Shown piece after piece: positions 37,013 to 48,296 of a stretch of 64,000 bases of DNA. The notes beneath the pieces were generated by a model. The model searched no databases, was not told where the DNA came from, and worked only from the letters and a program-made list of their open reading frames with translations. Numbering within the stretch: position 1 is the stretch's first letter; every line of letters begins with the position of its first letter. The position numbers and the translations under genes were made by a program. This stretch comes from Coriaria nepalensis. Its lineage: Eukaryota; Streptophyta; Magnoliopsida; Cucurbitales; Coriariaceae. The stretch is from NCBI GenBank assembly GCA_027186245.1, contig CP114499.1:5895001-5959000 (forward strand), given 5' to 3'.

Positions 37013-37827
37013 TTTTTTCTAAATTTTCTTTGATAGATACCGTTTAGCTCTCTCTCGATCGTCTCTCTCTCTCCTCTCTCCTCTCTCCTCTCTCCTTCCT
37101 TTCTTTCTGTCTCTCTCTCCAGAAGGGCAAACCCTAGGGACTGTTTACACCCGCGAGTAAGTTTTCTCTCTCCCCTCATTTTCCACCCCCCTCTCTCTCT
37201 CTCTCCTCTTTCCTCATCTCCCCTCTCTCCTCTATCTAAACTTTGAATATATGGGACCTCGTTGTGCCATTCGCCCCTGTCATTTGCATCCCTCTAATTA
37301 TTTATTTATTTATTCATTCATGTATATTTAAATTATTATTATAAGATTTTAATTTCATATCTGAGATCGAGATTTTTAGTCCCAATTGCAGAGATCTGAG
37401 ATATTTACTATCGGTTCTTGGAATTCGACTTTAGTTGATTGAATTATAGATTTACGAATTTTTGGTTTGGCTCGTCTAGTTTGAGATCTAGGTCTTTTTT
37501 GGCTCCACTTATAATCTGCTTCCTGTTCTTAACCATTGGATTTGGTGTTTTCCATTTAGATTGAGTGAAATTGTAGAAATTTCAATTTGATTTCAATTAC
37601 GAATGACTTCCCATTTTGATTTGTTTGTTTGTTTTTCTTCAGACCTAATTCTGGAGCTCTGCTTCTATGAATCGAGTTTCATGAAATTTCCATTGTTTCT
37701 TTTATTGCTCTTAAAATTTTTTCCCTTTTCTCAACATAATCATGGCGAGGTTATTTTATCAATTGGAAACATAGGAAAAAAGTTTTTAATTTTTCGACTT
37801 GCTTTCTTAACCATGTAGCTCTTCACA

Positions 37828-38700
37828 ATGGATGATGACGGTTTGAACATGCGCAATTGGGGTTACTATGAACCCTCATATCGAGCTCATCTCGGTCTTC
37901 AGCTCATGTCAACCATGCCTCCTGACCGAGACACCAAACACTTCATTCCCGGGCGGGACCCACCCTCTGTCGTGGTCCCCACCAATGGAGCTTACCAACC
38001 TAGAGACTGCCTCATTTCCGAACCCCCTCTCCATATGAACTATGTCCGAGACAGCTGGATAAACCACAGAGACAGATACATGAACATGTTACCCCCCACC
38101 TCAAACTATGCTGCTGTCCTTCCGGAAAGTTCCGGACCTCAGTCCTTGCAGATTTTACAGCCATCCGATCAATCATCAAGGGAGGATGAGATAGTCAACA
38201 GAATTGATAACCCTCCAGGTCCGATTAAAAAGGAAGGTAGGGAGATGAAGAAAAGGCGGGAAAATGGTGAAAGTGCAGTAAAATCTCCTAAACTGAAAAA
38301 GGCTAGAAAGCCAAAGGAGAGTAGTAGTAATAATAAATCCATGGGTCAGCGTGTGAAGCCAGCTAGGAAGAGCATGGATGTTGTAATTAATGGGATTGAT
38401 ATGGACATTTCAGGAATTCCAATTCCGGTTTGTTCTTGTACTGGAACTCCTCAACAGTGTTATAGGTGGGGATGTGGAGGGTGGCAATCAGCTTGTTGTA
38501 CTACAAGTGTATCGGTTTATCCTCTGCCTATGAGTACTAAAAGAAGAGGGGCGAGGATTGCAGGGAGGAAAATGAGCCAGGGAGCTTTCAAGAAAGTGTT
38601 GGAGAAACTTGCTGCCGAAGGGTATAATTTCGGAAATCCGATTGATTTGAGGGCTCATTGGGCTAGACACGGGACCAACAAGTTCGTTACTATCAGGTAG
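37828..38700 (+). CDS. BASIC PENTACYSTEINE class I GAGA-binding transcription factor, copy 3
   Basis: A single coding exon, 290 residues, with the same domains as the gene at 34168. The five changes are Met to Val in PPSVxV, Thr to Ala in PTNGxY, Ser to Pro in SEPxLH, Asn to Ser in VRDxWI and Ala to Pro in AAVLxESS. All lie in the first third; the basic region and the Cys-rich DNA-binding domain are identical. In the last 550 coding bases I see only four differences, all synonymous. The leader has CT tracts (37046-37120, 37163-37235) and a probable 5'UTR intron (GT at 37157 to AG ending 37818). The homologous unit spans about 36578-39170. Confidence 0.96.
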   Translation: MDDDGLNMRNWGYYEPSYRAHLGLQLMSTMPPDRDTKHFIPGRDPPSVVVPTNGAYQPRDCLISEPPLHMNYVRDSWINHRDRYMNMLPPTSNYAAVLPESSGPQSLQILQPSDQSSREDEIVNRIDNPPGPIKKEGREMKKRRENGESAVKSPKLKKARKPKESSSNNKSMGQRVKPARKSMDVVINGIDMDISGIPIPVCSCTGTPQQCYRWGCGGWQSACCTTSVSVYPLPMSTKRRGARIAGRKMSQGAFKKVLEKLAAEGYNFGNPIDLRAHWARHGTNKFVTIR

Positions 38701-40661
38701 AACTGTTTCTTTTAATGAAAACTTGGTATGTAATGAGGATTCACTAATTGCATTTGGTCTTCTCTCTTTGGACCAACAGAGACTTGTTAGGTTGTAGTGT
38801 ATGAATTTTTTTCATCTGCTCTGATACTTTGCTTTGGAAATTTGGATGTTTTGATTTTATTCATTTGTTTATTTATCCTTTCAGCTTTATGCGACAAAGA
38901 AAGTTATCTTCTGTCCTGAAAATCTACATGTTGTTTTGGGTTTATCCTTAACCAAAAGTTCATGTTACTGGAGATAAGTCGTTGAATGTTTCTTGTTACA
39001 TTTGACTTGAATATTGGAATGTGTTCATTTACTCGATATTACATATATTGTTATTCTGCAATTGCATTGAAAACCTTAAACCGGGGCTCTGGGTATAATA
39101 GTGTTTAGTGTGCCAGTTACTGAAAAATGAATTAACGAAGAATTTGCCGGTTGTATGCTACTAGGTATGGAAGATCATCACTCTAGCTTGAGGTTCATGT
39201 ATATTAGATTGATGCTTTCAATATCCTGAACCTGGTATAGATCATTGTTTGTCGGTATAGAACAAGCTGAAGTTTTCTATATATGTCATTTTCGGTCTGG
39301 ACGAAATAAGCAGTTTCTTAATATGATGTGATTCAGCACTGAAACCTTGTGGAAATTTCGACTGCATGGTCTTTTGTGTGGAGAAAATTGTTGCTCATGA
39401 ATCATGAATGGCAGCAGAACCCCCTATATCTTATTGAAGTAGGATTTGAAGAAGGGAAAAGTTAGAAAGTTTCGGTATCTATGTGGGGGAGATTAAGGGA
39501 TGTTTTGATTTTATTCATTTCGGTTTGCAGGAAGTTGTGGAGCCATTTGTCGTGAAGTTCTTAACTTCAAAATTAGATTGCAGAGGGCTTATTAGCTAGA
39601 AGTTGTAGCCTAGAACTGGGACATTTCCTCTTTGGTATGAGAATGTGTAAGATGTTCTTCCTTGCTAGAAGACCTGACCTCTTTCTGATGATACTGTGTT
39701 GTAATTACTGGTATAGAAGGGATTGCCTGTGAGAAGAAAATATTAACCAATGTCATTACCATATACTATGCTACTTTTACCATCACTGTCGTCATCACCA
39801 TTGTTCCTATTGTCCGGGTTGCCCGTGCTGCCTGTGCAGCCCATCATCCACCACTATCCACCATTGTGGTTTATATCATTTATATTTGTTGTATTATATA
39901 GAATACCATGTTATATTGGAATTATTTCTATGATATAATTAGAATTCCGAGAATCATACAGTAATCCTCTAGTTTAGTAGCTCTCTTTTTGTGCCAGTTC
40001 CACAGAATTGTAAGATTTAGGTTTCCTATATTGATTTGTATTCTAACAAATTCTTAGCAGTTTATACCAGAGCTAAAACAAAAAGTATAATGGAACAAAA
40101 GCTACGACAGACTATATTCGGAAGTTTTTAAATAGTGTGGGTACATTGGCTAACGAGCTTTCAAAAAAAAAAAGAGTTCTCTAACAGTAAGTCTATAACA
40201 ACTTTTTTGTTATTATTTTATATAAATTAGCTTTCAAATTTTAATTTTCTGTAAAACTTAATTTTAAAAATTAAAAATATGAAATTACCATCATCACTTC
40301 AACCTCCCGTTTCATTTCAACGGTAAATAAAATTAACAAAACCTAACCAGGAGATATTTGTGGCACAGACTATTCCAAACTCATATTTCTCTGCTTTGTG
40401 ACCTTCCTCGAATTGATGGGTAACTTTAATTTTTTTAGTTTTTGACTTCCAAACTCTAGGTTTTATTAAGAATTACATATTTATTTAATTAAATTGATAG
40501 AAATTTAATATATTTAAATTGGACAAACATTCATTTTCACTTCAAAATTATATAAGGATTAAACTGAATTGTTCGTGTAATTTACAAACACCAATAAGCA
40601 TCAATTTATAAAATTATATAAGGAATAATAATTTCATTCATATATTAAAAAAGTTACACAA
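38701..40661. other. 3' flank of BPC copy 3 and intergenic DNA
   Basis: The first about 470 bases match the copy 2 flank and are presumably 3' UTR. Beyond 39170 the DNA is unique with no supported gene; the frame at 39750-39938 is low-complexity Leu/Ser sequence. Confidence 0.5.
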
Positions 40662-41237
40662 TTACAAATCTATATAATATTGATAAATATCACATGCTAT
40701 CTGGTAGTAGAAAATATGCATTTGCTCGTCAGAAATAAGTATTACATGAAGACATGTGTCCTGATACTCATGATACTTTAACATATACACACCACAATCC
40801 CTTTTGACTTTGCCTTGGTTCTCACTCAAGCCGGCAACCACAACGATCTCAAATGGCTTGAGATCGCACTCCGTTCCACCACTCCTCAATAGGTACATGA
40901 GCATGGGGGTCATACTTTTAGGCGATTCATTTAGCTTCTTCTTGTAGCAATTGCTACTAGATAAGCTGTGGAGGATGTTGATCTTGTGTTCAGGAATATC
41001 CACAACTAAGACTGCCCAATGTTTGTTCTTGATATTATATGATATATAAAGTCGGTTCACGTACTACCATGCAACTTCGACAACTGGTCTATGTCCATCA
41101 ACATACTCCTTCATCATCGAGTTATCTTCAAATACATGAGTTTCACGGTCCTCTTCTCAAGATCTTAAATTTTGTATCCCAATAATAATCCAAGAATTGA
41201 GGGAACATCTAATCTATAAAAGCGGCAGACTACTCAT
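40662..41237 (-). pseudogene. Ulp1-type (SUMO protease-like) C-terminal part, cut off by LTR element
   Basis: The 132-codon frame 40662-41060 reads YISYNIKNKHWAVLVVDI at its start and later DCGVYMLKYHEY: the H-W and D-C-G motifs of a C48 cysteine-protease domain. The usual catalytic Asp (VYDSL-type strand) is His here (INILHSL). Upstream codons to 41237, with stops, still resemble the family (SLNSWIIIGIQNLRS, EYVDGHRPVVEVAW). They end where the retrotransposon starts; the N-terminal part resumes at 49758. Such DUF1985-Ulp1 genes are abundant in plant genomes, often carried by Mutator-like elements. This copy is broken. Confidence 0.8.
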
Positions 41238-42695
41238 TGTATAATCCTCTAATATTTCTAGACTAGGCATAGTAGTGAAAAGATAAATTTAAAATTTGAC
41301 TCATTAGTAAATTCTAATTCCCACGCATACCAAATTTTAATGAAAAAAAAATAGTAGGGGATCTTTTTATAAATTTAAAAACTTAATAGGGGCTTAAGTT
41401 TAATTAATAATAATAATAATATATATAATATATATAAAAAAAAAAAAAAAACAACAAAGCTCCACGTTAATGCCCATTTGGCAACTCTTAAGTTAGCTAA
41501 CTCATCATCTTGCATTAATCATCAAATGAAAGGACGAGTCAATAAGACACATGTCACCATTTAAATCTTCAATAAGACAAATGGGCAAGAAAGGAAAAAT
41601 GATATGTGAAGGAAAAAGGAAAGAAAGGGAAAGTGAGGGAAAGGAAAGAAAGAGAGGAAAAGAAAGAGAGAGAAAGGAAAGGAAAGGAAAAAGAGAAAGG
41701 AAAGAAAGGGAAGGAAAGAGAGAAAGAGAAAAGTCAAGATCTATGGTCAACCAACTTTTGTAAGTATAGTCTCACTACAACACTCGGATATTGTTTGTTT
41801 ATTATTATGATTATAATTATATTAATTGAGGATAATATTAATTATTAAGCATGATGACTTGATTATGTCTGCGTTAGGATTATAATTATAGTATGCTAAG
41901 TAGAATGTGAAATATGATGATAGAATTAATGATGGTTTGAGAATAGTACAAACGTTAAATATTAAGTGCATATGTTCATATTTCCAGAAGTTAATGTTAT
42001 GCTAAAATAAATAAGAAGCATAAGCATGCATAATATTAAAGTGGGATGCTGGCAGGTCAAAAAAAAGATCGTTTGTCGATCAGAAAAGACCCTAAATGAT
42101 ATTAAAGCAAATGTCATAAGCGGACCGCTAATTAAATATCAGTTGACATACCGGTGATAGCATCCTCAAGGCCCAAGTATGTAGAATGATAGGAATTTAT
42201 GCACGTTAGATATAGGTCATAAAAGCACTAACTCATGATAGTCATAAAAAGAATAGTGATGTGAGTAGGACACTATCCTTACTGAGCTTCTAGCTCATAG
42301 ATGTCTACTCTGTGTTGTAAGAAATTACAAAGGTAAGGCGGTAAGCTAAGGCACAGGCGAATGAAGGCTATCAGTCCGTGAGATTGTACATATGAGACCC
42401 GACCTCTGTAAGCAATGAGTTTGAAAAATTGGCACTTCTTATGTATATGTATGTATATGTATATTCAAATAAAGAATAAAATATTTAAAAAGTTTTGGGA
42501 TTACTTTTCTATGGAAAAAACTTCTTCAGTATTTCCAAATTATTATGTATATCCTTCAAACCGTTTTTGGAAATAAAGTAAATTTTAAGGAACAAAAATT
42601 CTTATAAAAACAAGAAAGTAATGCACCTACTAGCTGTATATGTTTCCCTAAAAAAATATTTGATAAACTAAATAGCTAGTAGGGTGGGCATTACA
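41238..42695 (+). repeat. 5' LTR
   Basis: 1458 bp, TGTATAATCC at the start and GGGCATTACA at the end. Compared with the 3' LTR it lacks about 33 bases that include the ATATAAATACCCC TATA region (gap near 41572-41580) and has scattered substitutions. A purine-only tract (GGAAA/GAAAG units) covers about 41588-41735. Confidence 0.9.
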
Positions 42696-42698
42696 GTT

Positions 42699-42711
42699 TG
42701 GTATCAGAGCC
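42699..42711 (+). other. Primer-binding site, tRNA-iMet
   Basis: TGGTATCAGAGCC begins three bases after the 5' LTR and is complementary to the 3' end of plant initiator tRNA-Met, the standard primer of this lineage. Confidence 0.9.
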
Positions 42712-42854
42712 TAACGGTCTTGTAGACAACTCTCATATGTACAAGTCATAGAAGTGATGCCTTCAGTCGCTGTAAGTATGAGTTTAGATTTACTTAAATT
42801 TTATATTTAATATATATATGAAATAATTAATGAATGACACATATTCTTTAGACT

Positions 42855-43246
42855 ATGGAGGAATTAATGAATACTCTCACCACTACCTATATGGAAATAT
42901 GCCAAGAACTCACGAAAGGGGAGCGTGGGATGGAATTGGTAGCAACATTCCGCATGGCCGCCACTTTTGAAGGATATGAAGGTTGGGACTATTTACACCA
43001 CTGGATTTATGAGATTAAAGATATATGTATAAGAGCGGATGTGACGGAGGATGTATGGGCTAGATTGGCTATATGCCAGTTAAGAGGTGAGGCCAGGACA
43101 TGGTGACACGGGACAAATCTAGACGCTAGAGATGTCGCATGGATTGAATTCGAGGTAAGGATACTCGCCCGCTTCGCACCTCCTAATCCGGAAGAACTGG
43201 ACGAAACCCCGGAAGAAGAACTAGAGATAATGATAATCCACCCATG
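42855..43246 (+). pseudogene. First gag-like segment of the LTR element
   Basis: The frame holds FEGYEGWDYLHHWIYEIKDI and LAICQLRGEARTW, then a TGA where the second Trp of the usual A-x-x-W-W motif is expected. It continues in frame as HGTNLDARDVAWIEFEVRIL. This resembles the retrotransposon Gag capsid fold and stands ahead of the larger gag frame. Confidence 0.6.
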
Positions 43247-43649
43247 AAAAGTAGCTGACTCACCCACAACCACTAGTATCAGACATTATATTTTCTTTTG
43301 TAGTCCAACTAATATAGACTAGAACCTTTTGTAGAAAAAAAATATGATGGTTTGACATGTAAATTAGCCTAGTCCATTTTGGGCAATAGATAATCAATTT
43401 TTGTAATGTAAATGACGATCAATGGATATATATGAAATACATGTTTTAGTTAAACTTATCTTTGTATGAAAAAGAAAAATTTTCATACTTTACATTTCTA
43501 GGAAATCAATCGCTCTCTGCTCAAGTACAAGCATGACAAGAGGATGTATTGCTACTGTATCCTTTATTGGACATCGCGCTAGTCCAATCAATGACCCAAG
43601 TCAACAAGAGATGAGCGAGTTATGAGACCTAACTCGAAGATAAGGAGAA

Positions 43650-44700
43650 ATGATAGACACGCTACTTCAACAACAACAACAACTACTACTTCAGGAGATA
43701 CCACAACGACCGACACCCCCTCGAGCGGAAAATTCAAGTTCCACCACCGAGAAATTTATGAAGTATAAACCACCTGAATTCTCAGGTGGTTATAATCCAA
43801 GGATAGCTGAAAATTGGATCGAAACTCTAGAAAGACCCTTTAACTGTGCAAAGGTTCCAGAAAGCGAAAAAGTACATTATGTAGCATGTCTATTACGGGA
43901 TGACGCGAGTTACTGGTGGGACACCATGACAAGTATTCATGATGTTGGAATCATGACTTGGGCTGAGTTTAGAAAACTAATAGAAAATAAATATGTAATG
44001 GTGGCTTTAGTGGAAGAAAAAGAAAGGGAATTCCTAAACCTACGAAGAGGCAACATGATAATGGAAGAATTACTACGAAAGTTTGACGAGCTATCCAGAT
44101 ATGCACCGCACATGATGGCTACGAACACCTTAAAGGTGAAACACTTCAAGATGGTCCTTAACTCTGACACTCGTAAGGACTTGGAAATTGCAGATTTAGA
44201 CGATATGCCTTTCTCGAAGGTGGCATATAAAGTAATAAGAATTGATCTAGTGCGAGCGATTCAGGAGCATGAACAGAAGGAAACTGCTAAGAAAGAGCAT
44301 GTCAGAGGAGCAACCCCCGGAACCCAAAATAATGTCCAATCCTCTACACCCGTAGCCCGTGAAAACCAGCGGAGTTTTAAACATCAATGGAATAATAAGA
44401 AAAGGTTAGACAATATGGATGTCGACTCAAGTCAAGAAGGAAGACAACCCAAGAAAAATAAGTTTCAAGGTTCGTGGGCACAAGGAAGACCTTATAGCCA
44501 ATGTAGCAAGTGTGGCAAAAGTCATATTGGTGAATGTAGAGCCGGAACCAATGAATGTTATAACTGTGGACAATCGGGACATATTGCGAAGTTTTTCAAT
44601 AACCCAAAGAAGGTTGAAGGGCAGCTGGGAAAGACTAATGCCAGAGTATTTACCATCTCCCGGGATGAAGCTGAAGCAAAGTCCATCTACCGTTATAACA
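43650..44700 (+). pseudogene. Main gag of the LTR element
   Basis: Gag capsid motifs PPEFSGGYNP, ENWIETLERPF, LLRDDASYWWDTM and a zinc-knuckle region are present. The first Cys cluster is CSKCGKSHIGEC. The second, CYNCGQSGHIAKFF, has Phe where the last Cys of CCHC belongs, so that knuckle is broken. The frame then shifts before the protease. The frame end beyond about 44700 is out-of-frame sequence. Confidence 0.85.
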
Positions 44701-47670
44701 GGTCAGCTTCTTATTTCTGGAATTTCCGTTATTGTTTTAATGGATTCAGGAGCAACACATTCCTTTGTTGCACCAACATTTGTTAGAAAAATTAATCATC
44801 CAATAGACCAACTAGCTGAGGTGTTTAGTACTACACTACCCCCAGGAAACGTGTTAATATCAACTCATTGGTTGCGAGCCATATCAATGAAAGTAGGCAA
44901 TGTGGATTATTTGCAAACCTTATAATATTAGATATGTAAGATTTCAATGTTATATTAGGAATGGACTGGCTCTCAAAATATAGTGCCACAATAGATTGTC
45001 GAAGGAAGAAAGTGATATTCGACACACCAGGAGAAGAAAAATTGGAATTTATTGGAAATTCAAAGAAGAGCCAGATACCATTAGTATCTGCTATTAAGGC
45101 AGCAAAACTGTTAAAAGGTGGTTGTGAGAGATTCCTTGCCAGCATAGTAGATACACACAAGGAACAACCACTACAGCCCGAAGACATTTCAGTAGTCTGC
45201 AATTTTCTTGAAGTATTTCCTAAAGAATTACCAGAACTGCCTCTAGATCGAGAAATCAAGTTTCAAATCGATTTAATACCAGGAGCAGCACCAATCTCAA
45301 AAGCTTAGTACCGCATGGCGCCAGCTGAATTGAAAGAACTCCAACTACAACTGCAAGATTTGCTCGACAAAGGATATATTCCGCCTAGTTTTTCACCATA
45401 AGGAGCGCCAGTATTATTCGTGAAAAAGAAGGACGGGTCAATGAGAATGTGCATTTACTATAGAGAACTCAACAAGATCACTATAAAGAACAAATACCCT
45501 CTTCCGAGGATAAATGATTTGTTCGATCAACTCCAAGGAATGTAGGTGTTCTCCAAGATCGACTTAAGATCTAGATATCACCAACTAAAGATTCAAGAAA
45601 GCGATGTCCCAAAGACAGCTTTTTGAACACGGTACGGCCACTACGAATTTTTGGTCATGCCGTTTGGTTTGACTAATGCCCCAGCCGCTTTCATGGATTT
45701 AATGAATAAGGTATTTAAAGACTATCTAGATAAATTTTTTGTTGTTTTCATAGATGATATTCTGGTATACTCAAAATTTGAGGAGAAGCATGTGAAACAT
45801 CTAAAAGTGATTTTGCAAACCTTAAAGAATCATCAACTCTATGCCAAATTTAAAAAGTGTGAATTTTGGCTAGATCAAGTTGCTTTTATTGGACATGTAA
45901 TATCTAAGGATGGTATTTCCGTGGACCCATCTAAAACTAAAGCAGTAAGCAAATGGCCCAAACCTAACAATGCTTCCGAAGTACGAAGTTTTATAGGATT
46001 AGCCGGATATTATAGGCGATTTGTAGAAGGGTTTTCCAGAATTGCCACACCACTCACTAGGCTTAGTCGAAAGAACTAGAAGTTTGAATGGACCGTAGCA
46101 ACTGAGAAAAGCTTTCCAGAGTTGAAGAAAAAATTAACGAGTGCACTTATTCTTACCATCCCAAAGGGTGAGAATTGATCTGTAATATACAGCGACGCAT
46201 CTAAATTGGGTTTAGGAGCAGTATTGGTGCAAAATAGGAAAGTAATCGCATATGCTTCACGACAGCTTAAGGATTATGAAAAGAACTACCCAACCCATGA
46301 CTTGGAACTAGCTGCGGTGGTGTTTGCTCTAAAAGTTTGGAGACACTACCTCTATGGAGTGCGGTGTGAAATTTATATCGATCATAAGAGCCTAAAGTAT
46401 TTCTTCACACAAAAATAATTGAACATGAGACAAAGACGGTGGCTAGAATTAGTCAAAGATTATGATTGTGAAATACGGTATCACCCGGGGAAGGCAAATA
46501 AAGTAGTTGACGCTTTAAGCCGAAAATCTCCAGCCAACCTTGTTGCCCTACACGCCTTACCAACATCATTACAAAAAGAAGTGTATAATGCAAAAATTGA
46601 GCTGGTGACAGGACAATTATCCACCTTTACCGTCCAATCAAGCTTATTTGAGGATATCAAAGGTGCACAAGAGTTCGATGAAGGAACAAAGAAAATCAAA
46701 CAAGAAATGGGAAAAGATGAGCAGTCTGACTTTAAGATATCTAAGGATGTAATCCTTAATTTTAAAGGGAGGTTATGCGTTCCCACGGATGATAAAATAA
46801 GACGCCAAATTCTTTCTAAAGCACATGAAACTACATATTCAGTGCACCCAGGGGCAACCAAGATGTACAAGGACCTAAAAGAGCACTTTTGGTGGACCGG
46901 AATGAAGAAGGATGTAGTTCAATATGTGAGGAAATGTTTGACATGCCAGCAAATTAAGGCAGAACATCAACATCATGTTGGAGAATTACAAACAATTGAG
47001 ATCCCAGAATGGAAGTGGGAACAAATTACTATGGATTTTGTCGTTGGACTTCCCAAAACCACAAAGGGACACGATGCAATTTGGGTAATCGTTGACATAT
47101 TAACCAAATCGGCACATTTTCTATCCATACGCAGCACATCCTCCCTAGAACAGTTAACAGAGCTTTAAGTGCGTGAAATTGTTCTAATATATGGAGTATT
47201 ATTGTCAATAATTTCAGATCGAGATGGTAGGTTTACCTCAAACTTTTGGAAAAGTGTACAGCAAGCAATGGGAACGAGACTGAAATTTAGTACGACCTTT
47301 CACCCACAGATAGATGGCCAATCAGAAAGAACCATCCAGACCTTAGAAGATATGCTACGAGCCTGAGTCCTAGACTTTAAAGGTGCTTGGAATCGATACA
47401 TGTCACTGATAGAATTCTCCTACAACAATAGTTTCCAAGCAACTATTTGAATGACATCGTATGAAGCTTTATACAGATGGAAGTGCAGGTCAGCAGTTCA
47501 TTGGTACGAAACTGGAGAAAGAAACTTAGTGGCTTCTTACTTCATTGAAACCTCTATTGAAGCAATCAAGAAAGTTAAATAGAGAATGGAAACCGCTCTT
47601 AGTCAACAAAAGAGCTATGCGGATAAGAGGCGTAGACCTCTAGAATTCCAAGTTGGAGATATAGTATTTT
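44700..47670 (+). pseudogene. pol of the LTR element (protease, RT, RNase H, integrase)
   Basis: Protease: [77 protein letters not shown]. RNase [48 protein letters not shown]. Integrase: HHCC zinc region (H in AHETTYSVHPG, then CLTCQQ), catalytic D in TMDFVVGLPK, D in ISDRDGRF, E in QSERTIQTLED. In-frame stops occur at about 45306, 45401, 45544, 45624, 46077, 46178, 46416, 47166 and 47364, with more beyond. Frame breaks lie near 44700 and 44940. Confidence 0.92.
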
Positions 47671-47683
47671 AAAGATCGCACCA

Positions 47684-48058
47684 ATGAAAGGACTGATGAG
47701 GTTTGGCAAAAAGAGAAAGTTAAGTCCAAGATATATTGGACCTTTTGAAATAATAGAACGTATAGGCAAAGTTGCCTATAGGCTTGCACTACCACCAGAG
47801 ATGTCCTCAGTACACAAAGTGTTCCATGTATCTATGCTGAAAAAGTATGTACCTGACCCCGCGCATGTATTAAAAATTGACCCCGTGCAACTCCGAGAAG
47901 ATCTAACGTATGAAGAAAGACCAGTACAGATTCTGGATCGCAAGGAAAAGAGGTTTAGGAATAAAGCCATACCCCTGGTAAAGGTGTTATGGCAAAGCCG
48001 TACAACAGAAGAAGCTACATGGGAAAGGGAAGATGAAATGAAAGAAAAACACCCATAA
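47684..48058 (+). pseudogene. 3' end of pol: GPF/GPY module and chromodomain-like tail
   Basis: [20 protein letters not shown] is the integrase C-terminal GPF/GPY module. It is followed by [14 protein letters not shown] and by [20 protein letters not shown] with [15 protein letters not shown], the chromodomain-like end of Tekay/Del elements. In the family this domain steers insertion to heterochromatin. It is in a different frame from the upstream integrase. Confidence 0.85.
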
Positions 48059-48269
48059 CTGTTTTAAACTATAAAGATGTATATGTAAAAAGGTTACCAT
48101 GTACACATGTGAACGTGAAACATAGTATGAATAGTCTATTTAACGATAGCAATAAAGTACGAATAAAAGTCTAAGAGTGGAAGGATGTTGCTTCTAGTAT
48201 TAAATAAAGGAAATGTTGAATGATGCAGGCATATCGGCAAGAAACATTCGAACCTAACTAAAATTTCGA

Positions 48270-48296
48270 GGACGAAATTTTATAAGAAAGAGAGAA
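48270..48296 (+). other. Polypurine tract region
   Basis: GACGAAATTTTATAAGAAAG runs directly into the AGAGAA purine stretch abutting the 3' LTR, where the plus-strand primer is expected. Confidence 0.6.

Noticed and set aside
41551..41848. Lys/Glu-rich frames in the LTRs (also 48589-48834)
   Set aside because: Translation of the LTR purine tract; not a gene.
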